From: Variovorax sp. MHTC-1
GTDB lineage: Bacteria > Pseudomonadota > Gammaproteobacteria > Burkholderiales > Burkholderiaceae_C
DNA length: 64,000 bases
Reading direction: 5' to 3'
Assembly: GCF_003984645.1 (NCBI RefSeq)
Contig: NZ_RWKI01000006.1
Span: forward strand, 248,001 to 312,000
Shown here: positions 53,469 to 62,957 of the stretch, one piece after another
Position numbering within the stretch: position 1 is the stretch's first letter
Layout: each line of letters opens with the position of its first letter
The notes under the pieces: generated by a model
Databases searched by the model: none
What the model saw: only the letters and a program-made list of their open reading frames with translations
Told to the model about the DNA's origin: nothing
Program-made: the position numbers and the translations under genes

Positions 53469-54380
53469 TCAGCGCAAGCGCGGGTTGAGCGCATCGCGCA
53501 GCCAGTCGCCCAGCAGGTTCACGCTGAGCGCGATGAGCACCAGCATCGCGCCGGGGAAGACCGTGATCCACCATTCGCCCGAGAACAGGTAGTCGTTGCC
53601 GACGCGGATCAGCGTGCCCAGCGAGGGCGAGGTCGGCGGCACGCCGACGCCCAGGAAGGACAGCGTAGCTTCGGTGATGATGGCCGTGGCCACCTGGATG
53701 GTCGCCAGCACCAGCACCGGGCCCATCACGTTCGGCAGCACGTGGCGCACCATGATGCGCCAGGGCGACACGCCGGTCACGCGAGCCGCCTGCACGTACT
53801 CCTTGTTGCGCTCGACCAGCGTGGAGCCGCGCACGGTGCGCGCATACTGCACCCAGCCGGTGAGCGAGATCGAGATGATCAGAACACCGAAGGCCACCGA
53901 ATCGTGCGCGTTCGGAAACATGGCACGGCCGACGCCGGCGATCAGCAAGGCGACCAGGATCGGCGGGAAGGACAACATCACGTCGCACACCCGCATCAGG
54001 AAGGCATCCAGCCAGCCGCCCCAGAAGCCCGCGAGCAACCCGAACAGCACGCCGACGATGACGGAGAGCATCACGGACACGAGACCGACGACCAGCGAGA
54101 TGCGCGCGCCGTAGATCAGCGCCGAGAGAATGTCTCGGCCTTGGTCGTCGGTGCCGAGCAGGTACTTGCGCGTGCCTTCGGCCTCCCAGGCGGGCGGCAG
54201 GCGCGCATCCCCGAGCTCGAGCGCGGCCAGGTCGAAGGGGTTGTGCGGCGACACCCAACCGGCGAACACCGAGCAGAAGATGCAGACGAAGGCGATTGCG
54301 GCGGCCAGCATCGCGACCGGCGAGCTGCGGAAGCTGTGGCCGACATCACTGTCCAGCCAGAGGGCTAAGGTTTTTTTCAT
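53469..54380 (-). CDS. Peptide ABC transporter permease (DppC-like)
   Basis: This 303-residue permease has an N-terminal OppC_N part (FRSSPVAMLAAAIAFVCIF), LLGTDDQGRDILSALIYGAR and the EAA loop EYVQAARVTGVSPWRIMVRH. Six hydrophobic segments are visible. It pairs with the DppB-like protein encoded 3 kb upstream. The ATPase genes follow closely. Confidence 0.93.
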   Translation of the reverse strand: MKKTLALWLDSDVGHSFRSSPVAMLAAAIAFVCIFCSVFAGWVSPHNPFDLAALELGDARLPPAWEAEGTRKYLLGTDDQGRDILSALIYGARISLVVGLVSVMLSVIVGVLFGLLAGFWGGWLDAFLMRVCDVMLSFPPILVALLIAGVGRAMFPNAHDSVAFGVLIISISLTGWVQYARTVRGSTLVERNKEYVQAARVTGVSPWRIMVRHVLPNVMGPVLVLATIQVATAIITEATLSFLGVGVPPTSPSLGTLIRVGNDYLFSGEWWITVFPGAMLVLIALSVNLLGDWLRDALNPRLR

Positions 54381-54506
54381 CAGGTGGTGGAAGCGAAATC
54401 CGCGGGGCGCGGACTAGGCCGCCGCCGGGCCGCCCCACGGCGGCCGAGCCTCCCCCTCGGGGGTGGCGAAGCACACGAAGTGGCAAGCCGGGGGGCCGTC
54501 ATTTTT
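54381..54506. repeat. REP-like palindrome between dppA-like and dppC-like genes
   Basis: On the minus strand the gap reads CACTTCGTGTGCTTCGCCAC, then a CCCCCGAGGGGG hairpin and a GGCGGCCCGGCGGCGG stretch, nearly the same as the element at 51310-51365 in the other orientation. Such palindromes inside operons can stabilise the upstream mRNA, which would favour the binding protein. Confidence 0.65.
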
Positions 54507-56090
54507 TTATGGCTTGATGCTCATCCACTTGAAGAACATGAAGTTGTCGGCCAGCTGCGTGAGCTCGACCTTCTTGCTCACGCCCCAGGCGAGCGACTGC
54601 TGGTGCAGCGGAAGGTGGCCGATGTCGTCGGCGTGGATCTTGAAGGCCTCCTTGATCAGCTCGTTGCGCTTGGCCTTGTCGGTTTCGGACTGGATCTTCT
54701 TCGTGACCTCGTCGAGCTTGGGATTGCAGTAGGCGCCGAGGTTGAACTGCCCCGTGCCCTTCTCGTCGGGGCAGGCCGTGAGCGAACTCAGCGCGTTGTG
54801 CGCATCGTAGGTGGTCGGCGTCCATCCCAGCAGATAGAAGCTGGTATCGCGGCGCAGGATCTTCGGGAAGTAGGTGCCCTTGGTCTCGGTGGCGAGATTG
54901 ATCTTGACGCCGATGCGCGCCAGGCTCGCGGCCACGCTCTGGCAGATCTGGCCGTCGTTCACGTAACGGTCGTTCGGACAGTTCATCGTGACCTCGAAGC
55001 CGTTCGGGTAACCGGCCTCGGCCAACAGCTTCTTGGCTGCCTCGGTGTCGTAGGGCAGGCGCTTGTCCTGCTCGGCGTTCCAGCCGTTGACGCCGGGACC
55101 GACCATCAGCGCGGTGGGGCGCGAGGCGCCGCGCATCACCGTGCGCTGGATGCCGTTGATGTCGATGGCCTGGTAGAAGGCCTGGCGCACGCGCTTGTCC
55201 TTGAACGGGTTCTTGCCCTTCACGCTGGAGTACTGCAACTCGTCGCGCTTCTGGTCCATGCCCAGGAAGATGGTGCGCAGTTCGGGTCCTGCGATCACGC
55301 GGGCGTTGGGGCTGCTGTTGATGCGCGCCACGTCCTGGACCGGCACCGGCTCCATCACGTCGACCTCGCCCGAGACCAGCGCTGCGACGCGCGTCGCCGG
55401 GTTGGCGATAGGCGTGAAGATGATTTCCTGCGCGTTGCCTTCGATCTTGCCCCAGTAGGTGCCGTTGCGAACGAACACGCTGCGCACGTTCGGCTGGCGC
55501 TCTCGCACGCGGAACGGGCCCGTGCCGTTGGCCTTGAACGAGGCCGTGTTCTCGATGCCCTTGCGACGATCGACCGGGTTGACCGCCTGGTTGGTCTCGC
55601 ACCACTTCTTGCTCATGATCATGATCTGCGTGATCACGTCCGGCAGGATCGGAAAGGCACCGATGGTCTCGATCTCGATCGCCGAATCGCCGACCTTGCG
55701 GACTTCCTTGATCTCGCTCACGTGGGCCTTCATGTCGGAGCCTTCGCCCGCAGCGCGACGGAAGCTGAACACCACGTCGTCGGCAGTGAACGGCGTGCCG
55801 TCGTGGAACTGCACGCCCTTGCGCAACTCGAAGCGCCACACGGTCGGCGAGCTCTGCTTCCACGACGTCGCGAGCAATGGCGCCAGGCTCAGGTCCTTGT
55901 TGCGTCCGACCAGGGTCTCGTAGACATTGGAAGTCACCGAGAGCTGCAGCGATTCGTTGAGCGAATGCGGATCGAGCGAGAGCGCGTCGCCCTGGTTCGC
56001 GATCCGGATGGTCTGTGCGCTGGCCACCAGGCTCAGGGCGCTCAGCACGGACAGGACGGCCGCTGCGGCCAGTTGTTTCTTCAGATTCAT
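54507..56090 (-). CDS. Peptide ABC transporter substrate-binding protein 1
   Basis: This 527-residue SBP_bac_5 protein has a signal peptide (MNLKKQLAAAAVLSVLSALS, cleavage near ASA-QT). The mature start has IRIANQGDALSLDPHSLNES, then the typical FHDGTPFTADDVVFSFRRA. It is a paralogue of the protein encoded at 58487-60067 (shared SSVKGKNPFKDKRVRQA and LLAEAGYPNGFEV segments). It probably binds short peptides or the N-acylated substrates of the neighbouring amidohydrolase. Confidence 0.93.
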   Translation of the reverse strand: MNLKKQLAAAAVLSVLSALSLVASAQTIRIANQGDALSLDPHSLNESLQLSVTSNVYETLVGRNKDLSLAPLLATSWKQSSPTVWRFELRKGVQFHDGTPFTADDVVFSFRRAAGEGSDMKAHVSEIKEVRKVGDSAIEIETIGAFPILPDVITQIMIMSKKWCETNQAVNPVDRRKGIENTASFKANGTGPFRVRERQPNVRSVFVRNGTYWGKIEGNAQEIIFTPIANPATRVAALVSGEVDVMEPVPVQDVARINSSPNARVIAGPELRTIFLGMDQKRDELQYSSVKGKNPFKDKRVRQAFYQAIDINGIQRTVMRGASRPTALMVGPGVNGWNAEQDKRLPYDTEAAKKLLAEAGYPNGFEVTMNCPNDRYVNDGQICQSVAASLARIGVKINLATETKGTYFPKILRRDTSFYLLGWTPTTYDAHNALSSLTACPDEKGTGQFNLGAYCNPKLDEVTKKIQSETDKAKRNELIKEAFKIHADDIGHLPLHQQSLAWGVSKKVELTQLADNFMFFKWMSIKP

Positions 56091-56116
56091 GAGAAGCACT
56101 CCTCGGGTTGAAAGGG

Positions 56117-57370
56117 TCAGTACGCCGTTGAGGCGACTTTGTTCTTGGTGGGTTTGCCGGCAGCGGCCAGTGGCATGCCCTGCTCGATCAGGCCGGCATG
56201 CAATGCGGCACCGAGCGGCAGGATCTCGTCGTTGAAATCGTACTTGCTGTTGTGCAAGAAAGCGCCGCCCCGGGCGTCCTGCCCGATGCGCATGTAGGCG
56301 CCCGCCTTCTTCTGCAGCATGAAGGAGAAATCTTCGGCGCCCATGCTGGGCTCCATGTTGCGCTCGACGTTGTGCGCGCCCACCAGCGACTGCGCGACGT
56401 CGCCGGCGAACATGGCTTCGGGCGCCGTGTTGATGGTGGCGGGATAGATGCGTTCGAACTTCACCTGCGCCGTGGCCCCGAAGCCGGAAGCGACGGCGGC
56501 GCACAGCTCCACGAGCCTTTGCTCGACCTGCGCCTGCACCCTGGCGCTGAAGGTCCGCACGGTGCCCACCAGCATCGCCTTGCCCGGCACCACGCTCATG
56601 GCGCCGAGATCGCCGGCCTGGACTGCGCAGATGCTGATCACGGCCGCGTCGATCGGGCGCACGTTGCGCGACACGATGCTCTGCACCGCCGTGATGATGT
56701 GCGCGGATACCAGCACCGGATCGACCGTGAGGTAGGCGTGCGCGCCATGGCCGCCCTTGCCGGCGATTTCGATCGTGATGCGATCGGCGGCTGCCATCAT
56801 CGCGCCGCGGTTGATGCCCACCGTGCCGGCGGGCAGGCCGGGCCAGTTGTGCATCGCATAGACCGACTGCACGGGGAAACGGTCGAACAGGCCGTCTTCG
56901 ATCATCGCGCGCGCGCCGGCAAAGCCTTCTTCGCCCGGCTGGAAGATCAGGACCGCGGTGCCGTCGAAGTCGCGGGTTTCGGCGAGGTAGCGCGCGGCGC
57001 CGACCAGCATGGCCGTGTGGCCGTCGTGGCCGCAGCCATGCATCAGGCCCTGCTTGGCCGACGCCCAGGCGAAGTCGTTTTCCTCGCGCATGGGCAAGGC
57101 ATCCATGTCGGCCCGCAGGCCGATCATGCGGCGGCTGGCCGTAGACCGGCCGCGAATCACGCCGACCACGCCGGTCTTGCCGATGCCGGGGTGGATCTCG
57201 TCGACGCCGCAGGCCCGAAGCGCCTCCTGGACGCGGCCGGCCGTGTAGACCTCTTCGAAGCCGAGTTCGGGATGCGCATGCAGGTCGCGCCGGAAGGCGG
57301 TGATCTCCGGATAGAAGCGCGCGATGTGCGCGAACGCCCTGCCGTTCGCCTGCAGACGTAGCTCGCTCAT
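56117..57370 (-). CDS. M20-family amidohydrolase (hippurate hydrolase-like)
   Basis: This 417-residue enzyme has the di-metal residues of the M20D group: HGCGHDGHTAMLVGAARYLA, FQPGEEGFAGARAMI, MHNWPGLPAGTVG and the late MGAEDFSFMLQKK. It hydrolyses N-acyl amino acids or similar amides in the cytoplasm. Its gene lies inside the transporter operon: its start shares one base with the dppB-like stop (TGATG). The importer therefore likely brings in its substrate. The C-terminal 20 residues (AAGKPTKNKVASTAY) are an unusual tail. Confidence 0.92.
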   Translation of the reverse strand: MSELRLQANGRAFAHIARFYPEITAFRRDLHAHPELGFEEVYTAGRVQEALRACGVDEIHPGIGKTGVVGVIRGRSTASRRMIGLRADMDALPMREENDFAWASAKQGLMHGCGHDGHTAMLVGAARYLAETRDFDGTAVLIFQPGEEGFAGARAMIEDGLFDRFPVQSVYAMHNWPGLPAGTVGINRGAMMAAADRITIEIAGKGGHGAHAYLTVDPVLVSAHIITAVQSIVSRNVRPIDAAVISICAVQAGDLGAMSVVPGKAMLVGTVRTFSARVQAQVEQRLVELCAAVASGFGATAQVKFERIYPATINTAPEAMFAGDVAQSLVGAHNVERNMEPSMGAEDFSFMLQKKAGAYMRIGQDARGGAFLHNSKYDFNDEILPLGAALHAGLIEQGMPLAAAGKPTKNKVASTAY

Positions 57371-58350
57371 CAGTGGCCTCCCGCGCGGCCGATGCGCAGG
57401 CGCGGATCGACCACGAAGTAGAGCAAATCGACCACCAGGTTGATGACGACGAAGATCAGGGCGATCAGGCACAGGTAGGCGGCCATCACGGGAATGTCGG
57501 CAAAGGTCACGGCCTGGATGAACAGCAAGCCCATGCCGGGCCACTGGAAGACGGACTCGGTGATGATCGCGAACGCGATCAGCCCGCCCAGTTGAAGGCC
57601 CGTGATGGTCATCACCGGCACCAGCGTGTTCTTGAGCGCGTGGCCGAAATGGATGACCCGATCCGACAGGCCGCGGGCACGTGCGAACTTGATGTAGTCG
57701 GTGCGCAGCACCTCGAGCATTTCGGCACGCACCAGCCGCATGATCAGCGTGAGCTGGAAAATGGCGAGTGTGACCGCCGGCAGCACGATGTGGTGCCATC
57801 CGTCGGCTCTCAGGAGGCCAGTGCTCCACCAGCCGATCTGCACCGTTTCTCCGCGACCGAAGCTCGGGAACCAGCCGAGCAGCACCGCAAAGACGAGGAT
57901 CAGCAGGATGCCGATCAGGAAGGTGGGCAGCGAGACGCCGAGCAGGGAGATCGTCATGAACACCTGGCTCATGAATGTGCCGCGGCGCAGCGCCGTGTAA
58001 ACCCCCATCGGAATACCGATCAGCAAGGCCAGGAAGGCCGCAGCCAGCGCCAGTTCGAGGGTGGCCGGGAAGCGCTCGCCGATCAATCGCGAGACCTTGC
58101 TGCCCTGCCGCAGGCTCAGCCCGAATTCGCCTTGCGCGGCATTGACGAGGAAATGCCAGAACTGCACGAAAAAGGGCTTGTCGAGCCCGAGGCCGGCACG
58201 CAGTTCGCGAATCTGCTCGGGCGTCGCGTCCTGGCCGAGCAGGAACACCACGGGGTCGCCCACGTACTGGAAAAGGAGGAAGGCGATGAAGGCGACCGTG
58301 ATCATGACAATCACGGCCTGGATCAGGCGGCGCAGTACGAAAGCAATCAT
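57370..58350 (-). CDS. Peptide ABC transporter permease (DppB-like)
   Basis: This 326-residue permease starts MIAFVLRRLIQAVIVMITVA and has the DppB hallmarks LGLDKPFFVQFWHFL, the EAA-type loop DYIKFARARGLSDRVIHFGH and GGLIAFAIITESVFQWPGMG. Six hydrophobic segments are present. It is the usual partner for DppC. Its stop is fused to the start of the amidohydrolase gene. Confidence 0.94.
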   Translation of the reverse strand: MIAFVLRRLIQAVIVMITVAFIAFLLFQYVGDPVVFLLGQDATPEQIRELRAGLGLDKPFFVQFWHFLVNAAQGEFGLSLRQGSKVSRLIGERFPATLELALAAAFLALLIGIPMGVYTALRRGTFMSQVFMTISLLGVSLPTFLIGILLILVFAVLLGWFPSFGRGETVQIGWWSTGLLRADGWHHIVLPAVTLAIFQLTLIMRLVRAEMLEVLRTDYIKFARARGLSDRVIHFGHALKNTLVPVMTITGLQLGGLIAFAIITESVFQWPGMGLLFIQAVTFADIPVMAAYLCLIALIFVVINLVVDLLYFVVDPRLRIGRAGGH

Positions 58351-58438
58351 TCAGCAAAGCATGTGTTCAACGATGCTAGCAGAGCAAGGTGCGTGCCCAA
58401 GAGGTGGTTCCCCGGGTTGCGCCTTGCTCGAAGCCGAG

Positions 58439-58464
58439 CCAAAAAGAGGCGCAACGAGGCGCCT
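58439..58464 (-). terminator. Possible terminator or attenuator after binding protein 2
   Basis: On the minus strand AGGCGC and GCGCCT form a 6-bp stem with a 6-base loop (58447-58464), followed by CTTTTT. It lies about 23 bp after the stop of the upstream binding-protein gene and about 90 bp before the permease start, so it may separate their expression levels. Confidence 0.5.
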
Positions 58465-58486
58465 GCAGCAAACGCTTCGCAGCGCG

Positions 58487-60067
58487 TCAGTTCACCTTGA
58501 TGACGCGCCAGTCGAGGCGGTTGTCGGCGCGATGGATCACGTCGATGTTCTTCTTCATGGCCCAGGGAATGATCTGGTTGTGCAGCGGAATGTGGGAGAC
58601 GTCGTCGTTCTGCAACTGCAGCGCCTCTGTCAGCAGGCGGTCGCGCACCGGGAGATCGGTTTCCGTCTTCACGCGATCGATGATCTGGTCCATCTTCGGA
58701 TTGCTGTAGCGGCCGACGTTGTAGTTGCCGTCACCCCCGCTGCCCACGGTACGCGTGAGCGACTGCAGACTGTAGAGCGCATCAAAGGTGGGCACGCCCC
58801 AACCCAGCATGTAGATGCTGGCTTCGTAGCGCTGGATCATCGGGAAATAGGTCACGAGCGGCAGCGTGCGAAGCTTCGCCTTGACGCCCACGCGCGCCCA
58901 CATCGCGGTCACGGCCTGACAGATTTCCTCGTCGTTGATGTAGCGGTTATTGGGGCATGCGAAGTCCACCTCGAAGCCATTCGGGTAGCCCGCGTCGGCC
59001 AGCAGCTTCTTGGCGGCCTCCACATCGTAAGGATGGCGCTTGTGCACGCCTTCGGTCCAGCCGTTGACCTGCGGCGCCACCAGCGCACCGGTAGGCTGGC
59101 TCAGGCCCCGCATCGTCACGCGATTGAGACTAGCGCTGTCGATCGCCTGGTAAAGCGCCTTGCGCACGCGCTGGTCCTTCAGCGGGTTCTTGCCCTTCAC
59201 GCTGGAGCCGGGCAACTCGTCGCGGAACTGGTCCATGCCGAAGAAGATGGTACGGTTTTCAACGCCATCGATGACCTTCAGGTTGCCGCTCTGGCGCAGG
59301 CGCCCCAGATCTTGCGGGCTCGGATCCAGCACGAAGTCGATCTCACCCGAAAGCAGCGCCGCGACACGCGTGGCCTCGGACTTGATCGGGCTGTAGACCA
59401 CTTCCGTCACGTTGGTGTCGTTCTTGCCCCAGTAGTTGGGGTTCGGCACGAGCACGAGGCGTTGGTCCGGCTGCCATTCTTTGACCATGTACGGCCCCGT
59501 GCCCATGGCGTTCCGGTGGGCGTAGCTTTCCTCAGGCGTCTTGATGTCCTTCGGCTCGACTGACTTGTTCTTCTCCGCCCAGGCCTTGCTCATGATGCGA
59601 AGCTCCGTCAGCTGATTCAGCAGCACGGGATTGGGGCCCTTGAGCAGGACGTCGACCGTATTCGCATCGATCTTGACTACCTTGTCGATGCCCTGGGTGT
59701 AGACCGCGTAGTTCGAGGTCTTGGACATCGCGCGAGTCAGCGAATACACCACGTCCTCGGCCGTCAGCGCCGAGCCGTCGCTGAACTTGACGCCGCTGCG
59801 CAAGGTAAAGCGCATCTGGGTGGGCGTCACGAGCTTCCAGCTGGACGCGAGTTGGGGCTCCGGTTTGAAGGTCTTGCTGTTGTAGTAGACCAACGAGTCG
59901 TAGATGGCCGCGTGCACGCCATTGCCCAGTGCGTTGTTCTGCGAATGGATATCGAGCGTCGGGATGTCGCTCGCGCTCGTCCACTTGAAAGTCTTTGCAT
60001 GCAGCGTGGGGGCTGCCAGCACAAAGGCCGCGAGGGCGACAGGAATCAGTACGCGCTTGGAATCCAT
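58487..60067 (-). CDS. Peptide ABC transporter substrate-binding protein 2
   Basis: This 526-residue SBP_bac_5 protein has a signal peptide (MDSKRVLIPVALAAFVLAAP, cleavage near LHA-KT). It has FKWTSASDIPTLDIHSQNNA, FSDGSALTAEDVVYSLTRAM, and the SSVKGKNPLKDQRVRKALYQ stretch shared with binding protein 1. It is the first gene of the importer operon (binding protein 2, DppB, M20, binding protein 1, DppC, DppD, DppF). Two receptors could broaden the range of ligands. Confidence 0.93.
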   Translation of the reverse strand: MDSKRVLIPVALAAFVLAAPTLHAKTFKWTSASDIPTLDIHSQNNALGNGVHAAIYDSLVYYNSKTFKPEPQLASSWKLVTPTQMRFTLRSGVKFSDGSALTAEDVVYSLTRAMSKTSNYAVYTQGIDKVVKIDANTVDVLLKGPNPVLLNQLTELRIMSKAWAEKNKSVEPKDIKTPEESYAHRNAMGTGPYMVKEWQPDQRLVLVPNPNYWGKNDTNVTEVVYSPIKSEATRVAALLSGEIDFVLDPSPQDLGRLRQSGNLKVIDGVENRTIFFGMDQFRDELPGSSVKGKNPLKDQRVRKALYQAIDSASLNRVTMRGLSQPTGALVAPQVNGWTEGVHKRHPYDVEAAKKLLADAGYPNGFEVDFACPNNRYINDEEICQAVTAMWARVGVKAKLRTLPLVTYFPMIQRYEASIYMLGWGVPTFDALYSLQSLTRTVGSGGDGNYNVGRYSNPKMDQIIDRVKTETDLPVRDRLLTEALQLQNDDVSHIPLHNQIIPWAMKKNIDVIHRADNRLDWRVIKVN

Positions 60068-60177
60068 GGTTAACCATCCGTCACAAAGTCAAAACGCGGA
60101 CTATGCAACACCCGGGCCAGCTTCGGACACGGGAGAACTCCGACCAAGGGATATCCCTGTTCGAGAAAGCCCGAGCA

Positions 60178-60212
60178 AGAAAAAAGCCGCCCGACTTGCG
60201 TCGGGCGGCTTT
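60178..60212 (-). terminator. Rho-independent terminator of the porin gene
   Basis: AAAGCCGCCCGAC and GTCGGGCGGCTTT (60183-60212) make a perfect 13-bp stem with a TTGC loop. On the minus strand it is followed by a run of T (plus-strand A run at 60178-60185). It lies 40 bp after the porin stop. Confidence 0.9.
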
Positions 60213-60251
60213 CAAGACTTCCCATCAAAGCTGGCTTGCGCCAGCGTCAAA

Positions 60252-61496
60252 TCAGAAAGCGTGACGGATACCGATGTCGTAGCCGGTCGAGGTCTTCGGC
60301 TGGAAGGCTTGTCCCGGCAGCACGGCCGAGGTGGTCACGAACGACGGGCCGCCGACGGTCAGGTTTGCACCATCCTTGTTGCGGATGCGGGCCACCGTTG
60401 CGTACAGAGCCGTGCGCTTCGACAGGTTGTGCACGTAGCCGATTGCAAGCTTGTTGGCCTTCGGGTCGTCGATGAGCGAGAACGGCACGTTCAGGTCGTA
60501 CTTGACATGCGAGTACGACGCGCGAATCAGACCAGCGCCAACCGGCACGGTTACGCCGAGCAGGTAGCCCTTGAGATCGATGTCGTTGTTGAAGGTACCG
60601 CTGAAGAGCGGCGTATCGACATCGATTTCGTTCTTGGCTTGCGAGTACTCACCGAAGAGCTTCACGACGCCGAAGTCGTACGAAGCGCCGAGGTTGAAGG
60701 TCTTCACCGAGGTGGTGGTGCCAGCGAAGAAGTCGTCGCCGATCGTGCTGTTGCCATAGGAGGCAGCGACGTCCAGTGGGCCGTTGGCGTAGCCGAAGCG
60801 GCCGCCGACGTAACGACCGGTACGCGAGCTGTTCAGCGTGGCCGGCGTCACAGTACCCGGATCGAAGCTATTACGCTCGTGGAAGCCGTACATCACCTGG
60901 CCATAGAAGCCACCGAGGTTCGGGGGCAGGAAGTAGCCGACCGTGTTGCTGGCGCGAACGTAGTTGCTGCCGGTCACGTTGGTGATGCCGGGCACGCTCG
61001 TGGTTGCACCGCCGAGCCAAGCGCCGAAATTGGAGTTCGCGGTGCTGATCAGGTTGGTGCCAACGCCATTGGTGCCGAACGGGTCGAACACGGTGTCGTT
61101 CCAGAACGTCGGGGTGTAGTCACGACCCAGGCGGATTTCACCGAAACCACCCGACAGGCTCACGGTCGAGCGGCGAGCGAAGGTCGCAACGCCTTCTTGG
61201 CCGTTGTCATTGCTGATCGGGGCTTCGAGCCAGAAGCTGGCAGCCAGGCCACCACCGAGGTCTTCCGTACCACGGAAGCCCAGACGGCTGGAGTTGTAGC
61301 CCGAGTTCCGCAGTTCGGTGCGGCTGGCCTTGATGCTATCGGTGAAGAAGGGGGTAGCCGGGAAGCCGACGTTTTCCGACTTGTTCGAGTAGCCGCTGAC
61401 AGCAGCGTCAACCACACCAAACAGCGTGACCGACGACTGAGCCGAGGCAGCACCGGCAACAGCCAAGGCAGCCAGGGCAACTAGAGATTTTTTCAT
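60252..61496 (-). CDS. Gram-negative general porin (Burkholderiales type)
   Basis: This 414-residue outer-membrane protein has a signal peptide (MKKSLVALAALAVAGAASA) and starts QSSVTLFGVVDAAVSGYSNK. It contains SRLGFRGTEDLGGGLAASFW, FGEIRLGRDYTP, repeated alternating beta-strands, and ends with a Phe (GYDIGIRHAF), as needed for BamA recognition. It is a trimeric 16-strand porin for small hydrophilic solutes. GGAGAAAC precedes the start. The 283-bp upstream region is long and likely regulated. Confidence 0.96.
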   Translation of the reverse strand: MKKSLVALAALAVAGAASAQSSVTLFGVVDAAVSGYSNKSENVGFPATPFFTDSIKASRTELRNSGYNSSRLGFRGTEDLGGGLAASFWLEAPISNDNGQEGVATFARRSTVSLSGGFGEIRLGRDYTPTFWNDTVFDPFGTNGVGTNLISTANSNFGAWLGGATTSVPGITNVTGSNYVRASNTVGYFLPPNLGGFYGQVMYGFHERNSFDPGTVTPATLNSSRTGRYVGGRFGYANGPLDVAASYGNSTIGDDFFAGTTTSVKTFNLGASYDFGVVKLFGEYSQAKNEIDVDTPLFSGTFNNDIDLKGYLLGVTVPVGAGLIRASYSHVKYDLNVPFSLIDDPKANKLAIGYVHNLSKRTALYATVARIRNKDGANLTVGGPSFVTTSAVLPGQAFQPKTSTGYDIGIRHAF

Positions 61497-61779
61497 TGCA
61501 AGTTTCTCCAAGGTTAAACATAGGGCTCCGGTGCGAAAGGGCTCACCGTGACTGGCACATTTGTGCTCCTACCGGACCCCGGGCCAACCTCCTTTTGGGA
61601 AGTTGTCGCTATTGCACCAGAGCCGTCTCACCAGGGCAAAGCAAATCGCCCGAAATCGCGGCTAGCCTCGACGTTTCGTTGCAGCAGTGCAACAAAGCTT
61701 TAGCAGTCGTCACGACACCACGATGCAAAACAAGACCTGCCCTGCATGAGCTCTATTTCGGATCGGTTCCAATCGCCCC
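61497..61779. other. Porin-coq7 divergent intergenic region
   Basis: This 283-bp region separates two divergent genes and holds no gene. I see one inverted repeat, GTTGCA (61678-61683) and TGCAAC (61688-61693) with a 4-base gap. A related repeat is at 62958-62974. No clear -10/-35 pair can be chosen with confidence. Confidence 0.5.
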
Positions 61780-62409
61780 ATGAATCCTTCGCTCGACTCC
61801 GTCCTGGCCGTCGCAGATGCGGCCTTGCGCACCTTGTTCGCGAGGCCGCATGCGACGCGGGCCGCCCCGCGGGCGGTGGATCCCGCAGGCGAGCTCAGCG
61901 AGGCCGAGCGCCGAGAGGCGGGCGCGTTGATGCGGGTGAATCATGTCGGGGAAGTGTGCGCCCAGGCCTTGTATACAGCGCAGGCTGCCGTTGCGCGGGA
62001 TCCGGTGCTGCGGGCGCATTTCGACGCGGCGGCGCGTGAAGAAACCGACCATCTCGCCTGGACGCGACAGCGCCTCGACGAGCTAGGGGCCCACCCGTCG
62101 GTGCTGAACCCCCTCTGGTATCTGGGCGCGTTCGGGCTGGGCCTCGTTGCCGGACGGCTCGGCGATCCGCTGAGTCTGGGCTTCGTCGCCGAAACGGAGC
62201 GCCAAGTGGAGGCGCACCTGGACGGTCACCTCGGCCGCCTGCCGGCCGGCGACACGGCGTCGCGGGCCGTGATCAACCAGATGAAGCTGGACGAAGCGCG
62301 CCACGCAGCGCAGGCATGGAGCGCCGGCGCCCAGGAACTGCCGGCACCGACCAAGGCCCTGATGCGCCTGGCCTCGCGCGTGATGACGACGGTCGCCCAC
62401 CGCATCTGA
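61780..62409 (+). CDS. coq7: 2-polyprenyl-3-methyl-6-methoxy-1,4-benzoquinone monooxygenase (Coq7)
   Basis: This 209-residue di-iron hydroxylase makes the last ring hydroxylation in ubiquinone synthesis. The iron ligands are visible as E-x-x-H-type pairs: [48 protein letters not shown] and [11 protein letters not shown]. Length agrees with betaproteobacterial Coq7. The start follows directly on the region upstream of the porin. Confidence 0.96.
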   Translation: MNPSLDSVLAVADAALRTLFARPHATRAAPRAVDPAGELSEAERREAGALMRVNHVGEVCAQALYTAQAAVARDPVLRAHFDAAAREETDHLAWTRQRLDELGAHPSVLNPLWYLGAFGLGLVAGRLGDPLSLGFVAETERQVEAHLDGHLGRLPAGDTASRAVINQMKLDEARHAAQAWSAGAQELPAPTKALMRLASRVMTTVAHRI

Positions 62410-62429
62410 CCGGGCGAGTCCGGCCGCGC

Positions 62430-62879
62430 TCAGGTTTCGATCAGATCGAAGCTGGTCGTGATCTCGGCGGTCTTGGCCAGCATGATGCTGGCCGAGCAGT
62501 AGGTTTCATGACTCAGCGCGATCGCGCGTTCCACGGCGGCGGCAGGTATTCCCTTGCCCGCCACCGTGAAGTGCATGTGGATCTTGGTGAAGACCTTGGG
62601 ATCTTTTTCCGCCCTCTCGCTGGTCAGCTTGACGCTGCAGCGCTCGACCTGGTGCCGGCCGCGCTTCAAGATCAGCACCACGTCGTAGGCGGTGCAGCCG
62701 CCGGTGCCGGCGAGCACGGTTTCCATAGGCCGGGGCGCGAGGTTCTGTCCGCCGTTCTCCGGCTTGGCCGCATCCGGCGCTCCGTCCATCATCAGGACGT
62801 GGCCGCTGCCGGTCTCGGCGACGAAACCCATCGCCGATCGAGCACCCGCGTTGCCGCTCCAACTTACTGTGCATTCCAT
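62430..62879 (-). CDS. OsmC family peroxiredoxin-like protein
   Basis: This 149-residue protein has the two active Cys of OsmC/Ohr-like proteins: the first in GTGGCTAYDVVLIL and the second in SHETYCSASIMLAKTA. It probably reduces organic peroxides, or belongs to the YhfA-like group. The start MECTVSWSG is chosen; a longer frame would run into the candidate small RNA promoter. It converges with coq7 with 20 bp between. Confidence 0.92.
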   Translation of the reverse strand: MECTVSWSGNAGARSAMGFVAETGSGHVLMMDGAPDAAKPENGGQNLAPRPMETVLAGTGGCTAYDVVLILKRGRHQVERCSVKLTSERAEKDPKVFTKIHMHFTVAGKGIPAAAVERAIALSHETYCSASIMLAKTAEITTSFDLIET

Positions 62880-62957
62880 TTTTTGCAGACTCCAGGGGGT
62901 CACGGCGGGGCAAAAAACCACGCCGACGTAGATTTGTGTTGGAAAAGCGTCACCCGC

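Noticed and set aside
61678..61693. PhaR-type polyhydroxyalkanoate operator
   Set aside because: The TGC-rich inverted repeat recalls such sites, but no pha or phasin gene is present and the match is to a short half-site only.
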